A DNA stretch of 64,000 nt from Ignavibacteria bacterium UBA7675 (GCA_002483085.1 DLHF01000073.1:48707-112706); one strand, 5' to 3'. Shown: positions 26,767 to 37,213, numbered from the stretch's first letter. Numbers and translations are program-made. Notes: generated from the sequence alone by a model not told the origin.

Positions 26767-29448
26767 CACCTGCGACACCGCAAATCTGTTGTTCATCACC
26801 ATAACGCGGTCGGCTGCTCCCACAATGCCATCAAGAGAGACATCGGCGGCGTTGTAGCCTGTCTGGCCCGACGCATTACGCACGGCCACGCGGTCGGCAG
26901 CGCCAATCGAACCATCGGCATGGACATCGCCTGCAATCATAGCGTAGCGTCCGGTCTCCACTTCTTTGAGAGCTGCCCCAAACTCGCTGTACGCATTGGC
27001 AGACACCGACAAATCGAGCGGTTGTACAACGTCGGCAGAAAGTGTAAGCGTGGTAGCGCTCATCACCGGCAGATGGTTGCGATGCCGCACCACAAGGCGG
27101 TAATCGCCGGGCAATATGCGGGAAATATCCACGACGTCTGTCGTGGAGCCGTCCACAGCCGTAATTTTTCCGTCGCTACGCACAAACAGCGATTGTGTCT
27201 GGCCGGGATCAGAGATCGCCGACACAGGCCGGAATTCGAGCTGCACCCAATCCACAGCAGTAGCAGGTACGCTTGCGGCAAGCACCGCACCAGTATAGGG
27301 ATCGACCGAGGGCACATAGCCCGCTCTGTTCAGCAGCGTGGCCATCGTGCCCGACGCCATGTACGCCCCTTCGAGCAGCACCGTGACATCTATCGGCGCA
27401 AAAAACCGACCGGCAGTAAAATTCCACGCGACGGACCACGAGGCCGATGTTATGATATTTGCCGCCTGCACACGCCACCAGTATTGCACAGGCTCGCTGA
27501 ATTGCACGGCTGTGGTCGCGGTTGTGGCGAACGGGTCGGCAACATCGAGCAGCACAGTATTGACAAGCGAGGAAAAGTCGGCAGAAGTCGATACCTGAAG
27601 CGTGTAGGCGGTAGCTCCCTCTACTGTCTTCCAGACAAGAGCAGTGGGCGTTGTTGTCGGAATGGCACTGGCATTGCTCACCGGCGCGATATGCACTACA
27701 CGGCTGAGCTCTGCTAGCGGCTGCACAGTAATGCTTTGCGTTGTTGAAGCGAGCACAACAACCGACGACGCAGTAGCAGCAGTGAGATCGGCAGTAATGT
27801 TCGACGCTGTTGCATTGTGCAGCACAAGCGAAAGAGTAGTAACGTGCTGCCCCATATCGAGCACAACGCTGGTGCTCCCCACCACCGAGAGCATCGGGCT
27901 ATTTTCGGCAAATGCCAGTGTCGTAGCCCGTGTCACATTCGCTTCCCCGCCAGCAGCAGTAGCTGTGCGAATCATCACCGTAAACGGCACAAAGCTCTTT
28001 GGCGAAAAATCGGGAGCATTGACAACAACTAACCTTCTGGCGACCTTTGGCACTTCTGTTACGAAGTTCGCAGTTGCGAATGGCGTCGTACCCATTGCCG
28101 TACCATACGCCCGTACACGCCAATAATACTGAAAATCTTTCCGCAGTACAGGCAGCGTCGCCGATGTCGACGCGGTATTCACATTGAGCAATAGAGCTGA
28201 AAATGTGCTTTCTGTAGAGACCTGATAATTGTACCCGGCAGCATCAGAGATAGCACTCCAAGAAATGACAGCGGATGTGGAAGGAACATTGATAGTGTGA
28301 GCTATTGGAGCCACAACAGTAGGCGGCTGCCCGGCCACAGTAGTAAACGTCGCACTGCGATAACCGCTGAGCACCGTACCGTATCGTGAGCGCACACGCC
28401 AATAGTACAAGGTGTTGTACTGCAAACCACCGATGGTAGCAGTCGTGAGCGAGATTGTCCCTGATGCCGTCAACACCGAGTAATTGCTGCGCGTAGAGAT
28501 TTGGTAGTCGTATTGCTGCGCTTCAGGAATTGTGCTCCATATCAGCGTCGCGATTGTTGCCACACTTGTTGCGCCCGAAAGAGGAGTAATAATAGCAGGT
28601 ATGGCCAGGGATGTGGGCGGGCCTGATACTGTGGTAAAGCTCGACGACACATACGCGCTTGTGGACAACACGCTCAGCGAGCGCACACGCCAGTAGTACG
28701 CTGTACCAGTGCGAAGATTTGGCACCACAACCGACGACGTGCTATACACCGTGCCACCTGTTGCGATTACCGTAAAGCCAGACGTCGTAGAAAGTTCGTA
28801 TTCAAATGCGATAGCGCCGCTTACTGCCGCCCAGGAAAGCGAGGCAGTGGTGGGAACTGAAAGCGTGCCGCTTGTGGGCTGTAGTGCCGATGGCGTGCCA
28901 ACCTGCCCCGTTATGTTGAGATAAATCGGGCCGTTTTGCAAATAATTGAACTGGTCGTTGTCGGAGCCACCTGTGTTGTCGACGGCATTGCCAGAGCCGC
29001 GCAGGTAATACGAGCCGGGAGTTGTAGGTGCAGTCCATGCAAACGTAAAAGTTGCCGAACCGTTGGACATCAGCTTAGGGGCGCTGTGCGTTACTTCACC
29101 GAGGCTTACGCGCAGCCCGGAATTATTATCCACGCTCAGCGTGCCCGCATTTGCACCGCCAATATCGTGCACGGCCACATTCACCCCGGCTGCTACTTTT
29201 GATGTATGAGCCACAGTCATAGTAATAGCAATTGTCCCACCGGGCGACGTTGTAAAACTGCCGTTTGCGCTCGACATCGCAACGGTAGTTGCGGCACCTG
29301 CTGGCCCGTGGCAAGCGCCACAACTCGGAGCAAGCGTCCGCCCTACAATTCCTCCCGGGTATGCCGAGCTTGAAGCAACAACGAGGGGCAGCAATACCAG
29401 CATTAGCAGAACACGACGCAGGTGCAGGATAGTTCGCAAAGCTCTCAT
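26761..29448 (-). CDS. Exported CxxCH, fibronectin III and dockerin-like protein
   Basis: 895-aa surface protein. After a signal peptide (LMLVLLPLVVASSSA), residues about 35-175 fit a choice-of-anchor V/Reeler-like domain with one haem- or metal-binding-type motif CGACH. Residues about 180-470 hold three Fn3 modules (each with YYWRVRS/A near the end), followed by a beta region and another Fn3-like module. The C-terminus has two dockerin-like calcium loops: GDVHADGSIGAADRVAVRN and ADVSLDGIVGAADRVMVMN. Its ATG overlaps the DUF1501 stop (TAATG at 29450-29446), so the two are translationally coupled. No T9SS sorting domain is visible. Confidence 0.85.
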   Translation of the reverse strand: MRALRTILHLRRVLLMLVLLPLVVASSSAYPGGIVGRTLAPSCGACHGPAGAATTVAMSSANGSFTTSPGGTIAITMTVAHTSKVAAGVNVAVHDIGGANAGTLSVDNNSGLRVSLGEVTHSAPKLMSNGSATFTFAWTAPTTPGSYYLRGSGNAVDNTGGSDNDQFNYLQNGPIYLNITGQVGTPSALQPTSGTLSVPTTASLSWAAVSGAIAFEYELSTTSGFTVIATGGTVYSTSSVVVPNLRTGTAYYWRVRSLSVLSTSAYVSSSFTTVSGPPTSLAIPAIITPLSGATSVATIATLIWSTIPEAQQYDYQISTRSNYSVLTASGTISLTTATIGGLQYNTLYYWRVRSRYGTVLSGYRSATFTTVAGQPPTVVAPIAHTINVPSTSAVISWSAISDAAGYNYQVSTESTFSALLLNVNTASTSATLPVLRKDFQYYWRVRAYGTAMGTTPFATANFVTEVPKVARRLVVVNAPDFSPKSFVPFTVMIRTATAAGGEANVTRATTLAFAENSPMLSVVGSTSVVLDMGQHVTTLSLVLHNATASNITADLTAATASSVVVLASTTQSITVQPLAELSRVVHIAPVSNASAIPTTTPTALVWKTVEGATAYTLQVSTSADFSSLVNTVLLDVADPFATTATTAVQFSEPVQYWWRVQAANIITSASWSVAWNFTAGRFFAPIDVTVLLEGAYMASGTMATLLNRAGYVPSVDPYTGAVLAASVPATAVDWVQLEFRPVSAISDPGQTQSLFVRSDGKITAVDGSTTDVVDISRILPGDYRLVVRHRNHLPVMSATTLTLSADVVQPLDLSVSANAYSEFGAALKEVETGRYAMIAGDVHADGSIGAADRVAVRNASGQTGYNAADVSLDGIVGAADRVMVMNNRFAVSQVP

Positions 29449-31016
29449 TAGCGCACCTCTACTTCAACAAATGTGTAAAAGCCGTCGGGCAGGCCAAAGT
29501 ATATCTTGTACTTGCCCGCTGGCTTGTCCATTGGCACTACAGTTGTATAGCTCGCAATACCATCTTCCCCGGCAATAATCACTTGTTGGCTTACAGGTGT
29601 TGCCACTTCGTCCACCACATTTACAAGAGCCGCCGCTGCTGTATTGTCTTCGGCCAGCGTACTGATCTGATAGGTGTAGCTCTGGCCGCGCGCCAGCGTA
29701 TGCCGTTTCATTACTTCCATCGACAGCGACTGGGCAGTAGAGAACAGCGGCAGATATGCAAAACTCCTGTTCATGACAAAATCAGTATCAGCTTGACCAA
29801 TGCCGAACCAGCCAGTCATGATCGACGAGTACACCTGGCGAAAGTCTATTTGTAGCTTCAGATTACCACTGCTAAGGTCGCTGAGATTGGGGTTTGCACC
29901 TACAACACCAGCAGCCACGTGCTTGCCAAAAACAAACATCGGAGCAGAAGTACCGTGGTCTGTACCGAGGCTGCCATTGGAAGCTGCGCGGCGTCCAAAT
30001 TCCGAAAATGTCATGCCTACGACGCGATCTTCTATGCCATACATCCGCAAGTCGTTTTGGAAAGCGTTAATAGCATCAGCCAGACGTTGCAAGAGCACGG
30101 CATGCGAACCGATTTTGTGATCGGAAGCCACGACCTGATCGGCATGGGTGTCGAAGCCGCCAATAGACACCACATAAATTTTTGTTTTGAGCCCGCCTGC
30201 AATCAGCCGCGCAACGGTTTTGAGCTGGTCTCCGAGCGAATTAGAGGCGGGATAGGTAAAACGATTTTTTACTCTATCGGAGGCCGCCTTTATCTGCCCT
30301 GCATACGCAGCAGATTCGAGCTGTACTTGGCGTGTAAACGACAGCAGCTCGCCGAAATGCGTAGACGGCGGCGTGTCGAAGTTGGTGATATCCGTGCCGC
30401 TCACCAGATTGTAGAATGTATTGGGATTCTGGATAGCAAGCGCCATGCCTTGTTCAGTGCCCTGAAGCGCGAGCGACACTACCGAGCCAATCTGAATAGC
30501 CAGAGGATCGGGCATCGACGCATTGGGATAGCCTGCGGGATAATCGTCGTATTCTGATTGCAAATAGCGTCCGAGCCAACCGCTTTGAATTGTTTCGTTG
30601 GAGTTCGACGCGCTGTTCCAGATATCAGTAGCGCGGAAGTGCGAGAAGTTCGGCGATGGATAGCCTACGCCCTGAACAACAGCGAGCTTACCATCGTCGT
30701 ACAGCTCTTTCAGCCCCGTCATCGCCGGATGAAGTCCAGTGGCATCATTCAGCGGCAGCACCGAGGCTTCGGGCAAAGCAATATTGCTACGCAAATTCAT
30801 ATACGCCGAATACTGGTCGCGCGCTATGACAGTGTTGATACCGTCGTTGCCGCCGCTGAGCTGGATAATTACCAACACTTTATCGCTGTGGGCTAGCTGC
30901 TCGTAGAAGCCTGCCGGGGCAAGTGCGCGCGACAGTGCCCGCACAGGTGCTCCACCCATCGCAAGCGGCAAGGCGATAAACGGTGTAGCCCGTTTGAAAA
31001 AGTCTCTGCGTTTCAT
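29448..31016 (-). CDS. DUF1501 family exported protein
   Basis: 522-aa protein of the DUF1501 family, which has a sulfatase/alkaline-phosphatase-like fold and unknown activity. N-terminal KRRDFFKRATPFIALPLAM is a twin-arginine-type signal. Typical blocks are VLVIIQLSGGNDGINTVIA, GLHPAMTGLKELYDDGKLAV, IYVVSIGGFDTHADQ and MTFSEFGRRAASNGSLGTDHG. It lies between DUF1800 upstream and the dockerin-bearing gene downstream; DUF1800/DUF1501 pairs are widespread in planctomycetes, Bacteroidota and proteobacteria. Substrate is unknown. Confidence 0.93.
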   Translation of the reverse strand: MKRRDFFKRATPFIALPLAMGGAPVRALSRALAPAGFYEQLAHSDKVLVIIQLSGGNDGINTVIARDQYSAYMNLRSNIALPEASVLPLNDATGLHPAMTGLKELYDDGKLAVVQGVGYPSPNFSHFRATDIWNSASNSNETIQSGWLGRYLQSEYDDYPAGYPNASMPDPLAIQIGSVVSLALQGTEQGMALAIQNPNTFYNLVSGTDITNFDTPPSTHFGELLSFTRQVQLESAAYAGQIKAASDRVKNRFTYPASNSLGDQLKTVARLIAGGLKTKIYVVSIGGFDTHADQVVASDHKIGSHAVLLQRLADAINAFQNDLRMYGIEDRVVGMTFSEFGRRAASNGSLGTDHGTSAPMFVFGKHVAAGVVGANPNLSDLSSGNLKLQIDFRQVYSSIMTGWFGIGQADTDFVMNRSFAYLPLFSTAQSLSMEVMKRHTLARGQSYTYQISTLAEDNTAAAALVNVVDEVATPVSQQVIIAGEDGIASYTTVVPMDKPAGKYKIYFGLPDGFYTFVEVEVR

Positions 31017-31113
31017 GGAAACTCGTGGGACAATGGAAAAAGCGGCTGTTCTATTATTATTTATGTACTCGCACCGGGCGCCGCAGCGCTGCCCATGCCA
31101 TAAGCCATAGCTG

Positions 31114-32769
31114 CTACATCAATTGGAATTCCGCCATGCGGAGCATCACGCGCAGCAGTGTGCGGAAACGTGTCTTGATAGCATTCTCGCGGGTTGTTGT
31201 TGGCGACTGCACATACAGATTCCACTCATTGGCCCACACTTGTGCCGACTGGCCGCCGAGGAAAATATCGTTGACGAGATGGGCTTGCTGATTGGCTGTA
31301 AGATCGAACACGAACAGATCGGCAATACAGGCATCGACAATTGAAGCGGCGCTGCCGGGAGTAGCCGTAAGCGTTGTGATATACGAAAGCACATCCACAT
31401 TGAATGTAAACCCACCCGCGCTACTGTTGTTGATAATACGATCTGTATGATCGTTGCGCAATGGCAGCGTAACACTGTTAATCCAGAGCTTATAATAATT
31501 CGGTGCCTGGTAATAGGGCTCCCACCCGGCTACGCCCGGAGGTTCGAGAAGCTGCATTTCAAATACTGCGGCCTGGCTGCGCAGAGCATTGAGCGCGAGG
31601 TATGTGTTCTGGGCCGTAGAAGTAGGAATGCCCATTGGCAGGCGCTGAGCGAGACCGACAACAAAATCGACGGGGTTTTTAATCATCCCACCGACATTTA
31701 TTGCATCGAAAAAGTGTTCGCTCTTAAGCAGCACTTCTATCACGGGTTTGAGGTTGTAGTTATTCTGGCGCAGAATAGCAGCAAGCGGGGTAATAACTTC
31801 GGACTCCACCGTGCTATCAATTGTAGGCGACACGAGCCACAGGTACAGCTTCCGGCAAAAATATCTCGACGTTTCGGCTTGGTTAAAAATCATTGTAAGC
31901 AGGTCGTCGAGCTCAAGGTCGCCTGCGGTTGCGCCACTTCGTCCAGTGACCACTGTGTTCTGAAAAGCCGAGGAGAACTGCTTATTTGTAGTATCGTGAC
32001 GGTTTGAGGTAAACACCGTTGTCGCCGAAGCGTTCACATCCTGCCATCCGGTAAGCACACGAGCCGCAGCCTGCACATCTTGCTCGGTGTACCACGTGTA
32101 GTTCCCAGCGGCAACTTCCGGCCCCTTGCCAATAGTAAAGAGTTCGAGCAATTCGCGTCCGTAATTTTCATTCGGTCGTGTATTCGTATTGCTATTACCA
32201 TTGAGAAACACGAGCATTGCGGGGTCTTTCGTAGCAGCTTTTATCAGCGCCTTTACATTGCCCATTGCATACTGGCGGTACAGAGCGATTTGGTTGTACA
32301 TATAGCGCGAGTCGCCCACAGTAGCGTAGTTTGCAGCTAAAAAGTTGTGCCAGAACAGCGTCATTTTTTCGACAATCGATGTCCCCTGCCCTACCAGCAG
32401 GCCCATCCACCACGCTTGCAGATAGCGGTAATAGTTACCTTCCTGAGCGGAATTGCGCGGCTGGCCTATCCACGTTGTGCCGGTTGCAGGATCGACAGGC
32501 GGCGCCGGGGCTGGCTGGTCGGCCAGCAGCGTAGCCACAGCAGTATCGAGCGACATTGCAGCGAACTGCGCTACTGTAGCCCGCGACATACCGAACGTTG
32601 TACGGCGCAGCAAATGCGCGGCTTGCACAGCCGAGAACGCACCTGTATAAGGAGTAAGACCGCTGAGCACAACGCCTGCTTTTGCCCGTTTGTACCGGGG
32701 CATAGGCTTCACAGCGGGTCGAGAAATATCTTGAGTAGGAGCCAGCGCCAGAAAGTCGCGACGTTTCAT
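31114..32769 (-). CDS. DUF1800 family protein
   Basis: 551-aa DUF1800 protein. N-terminal MKRRDFLALAP begins with a KRRDF motif like a Tat signal but lacks a strong hydrophobic core. Family blocks include AAHLLRRTTFGMSRATVAQF, MTLFWHNFLAANY, NENYGRELLELFTIG and MIKNPVDFVVGLAQRL. The start at 32769 is chosen over 32808 because homology begins with MKRRDF. The DUF1501 gene follows after 97 bases, so they are probably one transcript from the promoter at 32837-32806. Confidence 0.92.
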   Translation of the reverse strand: MKRRDFLALAPTQDISRPAVKPMPRYKRAKAGVVLSGLTPYTGAFSAVQAAHLLRRTTFGMSRATVAQFAAMSLDTAVATLLADQPAPAPPVDPATGTTWIGQPRNSAQEGNYYRYLQAWWMGLLVGQGTSIVEKMTLFWHNFLAANYATVGDSRYMYNQIALYRQYAMGNVKALIKAATKDPAMLVFLNGNSNTNTRPNENYGRELLELFTIGKGPEVAAGNYTWYTEQDVQAAARVLTGWQDVNASATTVFTSNRHDTTNKQFSSAFQNTVVTGRSGATAGDLELDDLLTMIFNQAETSRYFCRKLYLWLVSPTIDSTVESEVITPLAAILRQNNYNLKPVIEVLLKSEHFFDAINVGGMIKNPVDFVVGLAQRLPMGIPTSTAQNTYLALNALRSQAAVFEMQLLEPPGVAGWEPYYQAPNYYKLWINSVTLPLRNDHTDRIINNSSAGGFTFNVDVLSYITTLTATPGSAASIVDACIADLFVFDLTANQQAHLVNDIFLGGQSAQVWANEWNLYVQSPTTTRENAIKTRFRTLLRVMLRMAEFQLM

Positions 32770-32805
32770 AGAACCTGATAAAAGGGACGGAACAGCAATT
32801 GACCG

Positions 32806-32837
32806 CAAAGGTAGAGAAACGCAGAGGGTGTTTCAAT
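32806..32837 (-). promoter_or_regulatory. Bacteroidota-type promoter for the DUF1800-DUF1501 operon
   Basis: On the minus strand ATTG (32837-32834) is followed after 20 bases by TACCTTTG (32813-32806), an exact TAnnTTTG match. The -7 element ends 36 bases before ATG 32769. The spacing equals that of the candidates at 4935, 8344 and 58737. Confidence 0.55.
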
Positions 32838-32987
32838 AGGGGTAATGGAAAATTTTCGAGCAATACACAATTGTTACCTTTTGAGGATTGGCCGGGCATC
32901 TGCACAACATACTATTTTTCGGCTCACCGGCATCGGCAGGCAATCATCAAACAAACAACCTGGTGTTCACAGCATGCGGCTATACAA

Positions 32988-33015
32988 AACCCCTGCGGTA
33001 ACAACAGCAGGGGTT
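32988..33015 (-). terminator. Intrinsic terminator after the small T9SS protein gene
   Basis: Perfect 9-bp stem AACCCCTGC / GCAGGGGTT with a 10-base loop. On the minus strand it runs into GGGGTTTTGTATA. It lies 38 bases past the gene ending at 33054. Confidence 0.65.
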
Positions 33016-33053
33016 CAATACAAAGGTACTATTCATCCACTGTGTGGGCGGTA

Positions 33054-33749
33054 TTAGCGGCTGACCATCAGCGTGCGATACACGCTATGGCCATTGCTAA
33101 ACTGAACTTCGGCATTATAGAGACCGTTAGCGACACTCTGTATATTGACGGCAATTGTAGCACCTGCAATACTGTAGCTTGCATAGACTACCTGTCCTAT
33201 ACTATTCCGCAGAATGACTTTTGTCGGTATATCGCTACAGGCAATATACACGGCGTCAGAAGCTGGAGATGGATACAAACGCAACGTATATCCAGAGCTA
33301 ACGGTCTGTTCCCGTTCTTTCTGGCCCACTGTAGTCAGAACATCAGGCTGCGGGGCGACGATATAGAAAAAAGTGGTACTCATCTGGAATTGCTGTGGGT
33401 TGCTGGAGCTCTGGACTTTCACCCGAAATCTCTCGCCCCGAAAATTGGACGGCACTTGCCAGTCGAAAGAGCCGCTTGCAGCGGCGTTCAAAGCTATAAC
33501 AGACCACTCTGCTCTATCTGCATTCCACAGAATAATGTCTACACTCCCTTGCACTGCTCGGGTGTCCCACGTAATACTATGCAGGCCACCGGCAGCACAC
33601 CGCTCTCCACCCGTAGGATGAACAGGTGCAAGATCGCTCACATCAGCAGCCCTTACCGGCAGTACGACACTACAAACCACCACTATCCACATAAGCAGGG
33701 GCAGCATGCTACCGAGTAGAGCAGCAACATTAGAAAAACGCATATTCAT
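33054..33749 (-). CDS. Small exported protein with Kre9/Knh1-like domain and T9SS sorting domain
   Basis: 231-aa secreted protein. A signal peptide (LLMWIVVVCSVVLPVRA) is followed by one Ig-like module of the Kre9/Knh1 N-terminal type (GGLHSITWDTRAVQGSVDI, GSFDWQVPSNFRGERFRV). The C-terminal 80 residues fit a type A T9SS sorting domain (LRLYPSPASDAVYI, ILRNSIGQVVY, LYNAEVQFSNGHSVY RTLMVSR). It sits just downstream of the 1011-aa exported protein, 54 bases away, and may be co-transcribed with it. Confidence 0.85.
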   Translation of the reverse strand: MNMRFSNVAALLGSMLPLLMWIVVVCSVVLPVRAADVSDLAPVHPTGGERCAAGGLHSITWDTRAVQGSVDIILWNADRAEWSVIALNAAASGSFDWQVPSNFRGERFRVKVQSSSNPQQFQMSTTFFYIVAPQPDVLTTVGQKEREQTVSSGYTLRLYPSPASDAVYIACSDIPTKVILRNSIGQVVYASYSIAGATIAVNIQSVANGLYNAEVQFSNGHSVYRTLMVSR

Positions 33750-33803
33750 AGTTGTATCTCTGATTAGTGTATAAAAAACATATTTATCATTTATAGGGAA
33801 AAA

Positions 33804-36800
33804 TTATGGGAGCAAGAGGTCAACAGTAAGATTCCACTGAGCTCTATTTCCTGCCGACTTGTACCACGAGGTATTAGAACCTGTGCAGGTTGCACCCCAG
33901 TAGCTCCATCGATTGAACAATGCTTGTGCATACGGAGCACCACTTCTGCCGTCTACAATCTCGTCATCCCATGGCGACCACCAGCGTTGATAAAAAGAAT
34001 ACGGGCGGGCAACACTATACAAAGCAGCACCAGGGCCAAAGCCACCTATCCATCGATCCGGCCTGATCTGGCTGAGCTTGCTCCTCACTGAATTTGAGAA
34101 CGACCCAGTTCTATCGGTAAGGCTGTAGTTGTCTTCGTCCCACATCATAGCACCAAATGCAATCTGATCCTCCTTGCTCCAGAGCTTCGATACATTCAGT
34201 AATATGCTCGGATCGTTCCAGGTATCACCGGAGTTGACATCTTGGTTATTAGTGATCTTCACCTGATACGGGCTTGGAGTTCCTGTAGCATTATACTTGC
34301 CAACAGCCATCATAATCATCGAACGGATTTCACCCGAGCCATTGGGATCGGTATCGTCGCCACAGTACAAGGAGTTGAGCGTATAGGTGACTCCGGGCAT
34401 GCGAGTTTCAAAGAAAATTGTCCGTGGATTCGCAAGCGTTAAGCCAAGCGAGCTCTTGATCCCAGCAGTAATATCTACCTGTGTCATTTCCATATATGTA
34501 CTAAAGCCGCTCAAAGCAGATGTCTTCAGTACAAACTGCACGGTCTTTGAGTCGTACAAAGCCCCATTCATGCCAATACTGTAGTCGTAGTTGCGCTTCA
34601 GCTTATCGCATCGGTCAATACGGTCGGAAAAATCCTTTGCTTTCAAATTGCCCGGTACGGTGCTGTGGTTGACATCCTTATTAAAGCGCACATACATTTC
34701 CACCGTTTTATTGCTATTGGCAGGCAGTAAGATGTCGGCGGGTACATTGCTGATAAAGAAGTCTATCGGATACCAGGTAATTGTACCGCCCCTCTTAAAT
34801 CCAACATTAGTTACTCTAAAATCATCGGCCTTATAGTAGTGCTTAATCTTCCAGTCCTGATCCATTGTCAAGCGAAGAATCTTTTTGGTCGCATCGACAA
34901 TACTATTGCACGTATAGGGGCTACCGCATTCCCAATAGTCGATAGAATACCCGCTGTTTGCTTTTGCCCAAGGAGTAATATCTACAACAGTACCGCATTT
35001 ATACTTCCATTTTCGTGTTACATTTTTTTGTGTAACAGCCTCGGCTCCTAATCGCATGCCCTCAGGAGCAAGGAAGTTATTGATATATTGGTTGTAAGGA
35101 ACTGGCAAATCGAAGTTGTTTGTAATTTCAATTTCATCAGTAAGGATGTACGAGCGTTTGGCTACAATAAAGGTGATCTGTATATCGCAGTTGGTAAGCG
35201 TTGTAGTAAAATTCATAGGACCAAAGAAAATATTACTTGAGAAGTCCCAATCCCATGTGGCATTAGGCCATATAAAGCCATTAGTAGCCACAACGCCAAC
35301 TATACGGTAGCAACTGTTGATCCCACCCATGACTATACCTGTAACGGAAGCCGTAAACGGCGCATTACTGGTCTGGCACGGGTTCGGCGTTCGGAAAAAG
35401 ATAGCACCAGGCACTGCTGCGCCATTTTCGTCCATCACACTAGTACACACGCTAAATGATGTACAGGGCGTCATCGCGAATGAAGGCTGAAGCGTCATGT
35501 TTGAAGTAATATTTCGTACAATAATGGTAGGCGATGTAAGCCCATTGTACGTTGGATTGCTACTAATCCATCCACTAAACACATAACCACTGCCGGGGAA
35601 AGCCGATACAACTAAGCGATCTTCGCCCTTTGTATAGATAGGGAATGTTCCGGCTGGCCGCGTTACTGCTCCCTCGTCTAATACATACACATCACCACCG
35701 CCAGCAGCAGAAGATACTACCGTAACATTTACCTTCGTGATCTTATCATACACAGCGATAAGGTCTCTATCGAGCAAATCATTGCATCCCTGAGCTAATG
35801 TTAGAGTAGGTGAAGTAGAGTGCGCTATAGCTATATCCTGCGGGCACAACCACTCCTTAAAAGCTACGCTATCGGCGATTGCCGGAACAGTAATAGTGAG
35901 GTTTGCCGAGGAAGAAGGCAAGTACAATTCGCCGGTACCCATATTAGGGACACACGCCGCTGGCAGAACGGACAAACTCGCTGATGTCACCTGCAGGTTG
36001 AGCCGCCATCCTGCTTTCACTCTAAACACCTGCTGCCTATTGTCGAGCGAGTCGCCTGTAAGGCGGCTGAGCTTCACAGAGAGAAGGTAACGCGCGCCAG
36101 GAGTAAGAGGGGCACTTGGCTGTATATAGATTACTGTGCTGTCTGCGGGATTAACCCACGAAGTTGTTGCCACACTGCTGTACGTATGGTACGTATAGAA
36201 CGTATCAATAATCGCCGACGACCCTGTAATCTCCTGCAGCTCTAATAAATTGCCTCCTACAGTCGTGTGCGAACTCATTTTTTTGCTAAAGGTTACGGAT
36301 ATAGGAGTGTTGCACTTGGCCAGATCAGAAACCTGATCGAGTGAGGAATTAATAACGTAAGGGAGTTTTTCTACAGTCCTAAAGCTAATAGATGTCACCG
36401 GAACACTTACCGTATCTCCACCGCCGTCGATTACACGCAATCCTTTAACATAGCAGTAATAGACTTCTCCATAGGCCAAAGACCACGGCTGGAATGTGAT
36501 CGTAGTAGAATTTGGTGTACTAAAAGTGCCTGGAATCGCTGCGTATCGCCAGAGTGTATCGGGCAACGAATCTTTCATATCGCTGAAAAGCAATGTAAGA
36601 GTTGGATCTGCGTAATTGGTCAGGGTTGAATCATCATTATTATTGAATAACAATTGCAAACTCGACATATCAATGGGATAATTTGTCGTGATTGTAATCG
36701 TAGGGCTAACCGATACATTCTGCATACCATTAGTAGGTGATTGGAATGTGGCCTGAGGAGCCTGTGCCAATAATACGCCTCCCGTTTTTATGAGCATGAA

Positions 36801-36839
36801 GGCTATCACCAACAGCAAAAATCTGCTTGGGCTTCGCAT
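33804..36839 (-). CDS. Large exported Ig-like domain protein
   Basis: 1011-aa secreted protein. A signal peptide (LLLVIAFMLIKTG) precedes two Big_5/SbsA-type Ig-like domains (about 27-150, opening QSPTNGMQNVSVSPTITITT, and about 155-285 with ITVTFSKKM-like ISVTFSKKMSS). A repeat-type domain at about 370-465 has SAFPGSGYVFSGWIS, as in InlB/bacterial-repeat modules. The C-terminal half is Trp/Tyr/Asn-rich and unrecognised. No canonical T9SS domain is visible at the C-terminus. Upstream lies the 1.1-kb repeat-rich gap. Confidence 0.8.
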   Translation of the reverse strand: MRSPSRFLLLVIAFMLIKTGGVLLAQAPQATFQSPTNGMQNVSVSPTITITTNYPIDMSSLQLLFNNNDDSTLTNYADPTLTLLFSDMKDSLPDTLWRYAAIPGTFSTPNSTTITFQPWSLAYGEVYYCYVKGLRVIDGGGDTVSVPVTSISFRTVEKLPYVINSSLDQVSDLAKCNTPISVTFSKKMSSHTTVGGNLLELQEITGSSAIIDTFYTYHTYSSVATTSWVNPADSTVIYIQPSAPLTPGARYLLSVKLSRLTGDSLDNRQQVFRVKAGWRLNLQVTSASLSVLPAACVPNMGTGELYLPSSSANLTITVPAIADSVAFKEWLCPQDIAIAHSTSPTLTLAQGCNDLLDRDLIAVYDKITKVNVTVVSSAAGGGDVYVLDEGAVTRPAGTFPIYTKGEDRLVVSAFPGSGYVFSGWISSNPTYNGLTSPTIIVRNITSNMTLQPSFAMTPCTSFSVCTSVMDENGAAVPGAIFFRTPNPCQTSNAPFTASVTGIVMGGINSCYRIVGVVATNGFIWPNATWDWDFSSNIFFGPMNFTTTLTNCDIQITFIVAKRSYILTDEIEITNNFDLPVPYNQYINNFLAPEGMRLGAEAVTQKNVTRKWKYKCGTVVDITPWAKANSGYSIDYWECGSPYTCNSIVDATKKILRLTMDQDWKIKHYYKADDFRVTNVGFKRGGTITWYPIDFFISNVPADILLPANSNKTVEMYVRFNKDVNHSTVPGNLKAKDFSDRIDRCDKLKRNYDYSIGMNGALYDSKTVQFVLKTSALSGFSTYMEMTQVDITAGIKSSLGLTLANPRTIFFETRMPGVTYTLNSLYCGDDTDPNGSGEIRSMIMMAVGKYNATGTPSPYQVKITNNQDVNSGDTWNDPSILLNVSKLWSKEDQIAFGAMMWDEDNYSLTDRTGSFSNSVRSKLSQIRPDRWIGGFGPGAALYSVARPYSFYQRWWSPWDDEIVDGRSGAPYAQALFNRWSYWGATCTGSNTSWYKSAGNRAQWNLTVDLLLP

Positions 36840-37137
36840 AAGAGTATATCCTTGAATAGAGAAGAAAGTGAAATAATGCTTGCTGCGACCTCAACATTAC
36901 ATTTATTGGATGTTGGATCGGCAAATGTGGATGCTCGATAGCAGTCGGGTGTATAAGAGTACGCCAATACTGAAGCTGTCTATAGGTACGGCCTATAGCT
37001 ATTGGGAGGTAAGCGGCAATCCCTCCTTCAGCCCCTTTTACAGTGTTCAAAGGGCAATCCAGAGAAAACATTAGAGAACATCCCTATCCACCAACGACAA
37101 GGATATTGTCTATTACAGTTCTCTTGTACGGTCTCTG

Positions 37138-37213
37138 TGTGCGTCGCAATAGTAGAAGTGATACTGGTTACCGGTCCAGGTATCAGGCAAGGTACTACAG
37201 ATATTGTTATCAG
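37138..37213 (+). repeat. 76-bp direct repeat, unit 1
   Basis: Identical base for base to 37382-37457, 244 bases away. Flanking sequence on both sides (TTTACAGTG and CTATTACAGT to the left; CAACGGAAATTGG-like to the right) is also similar but degenerate. This suggests an older tandem duplication of about 244 bases in which the 76-bp core was conserved or converted. Confidence 0.9.
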
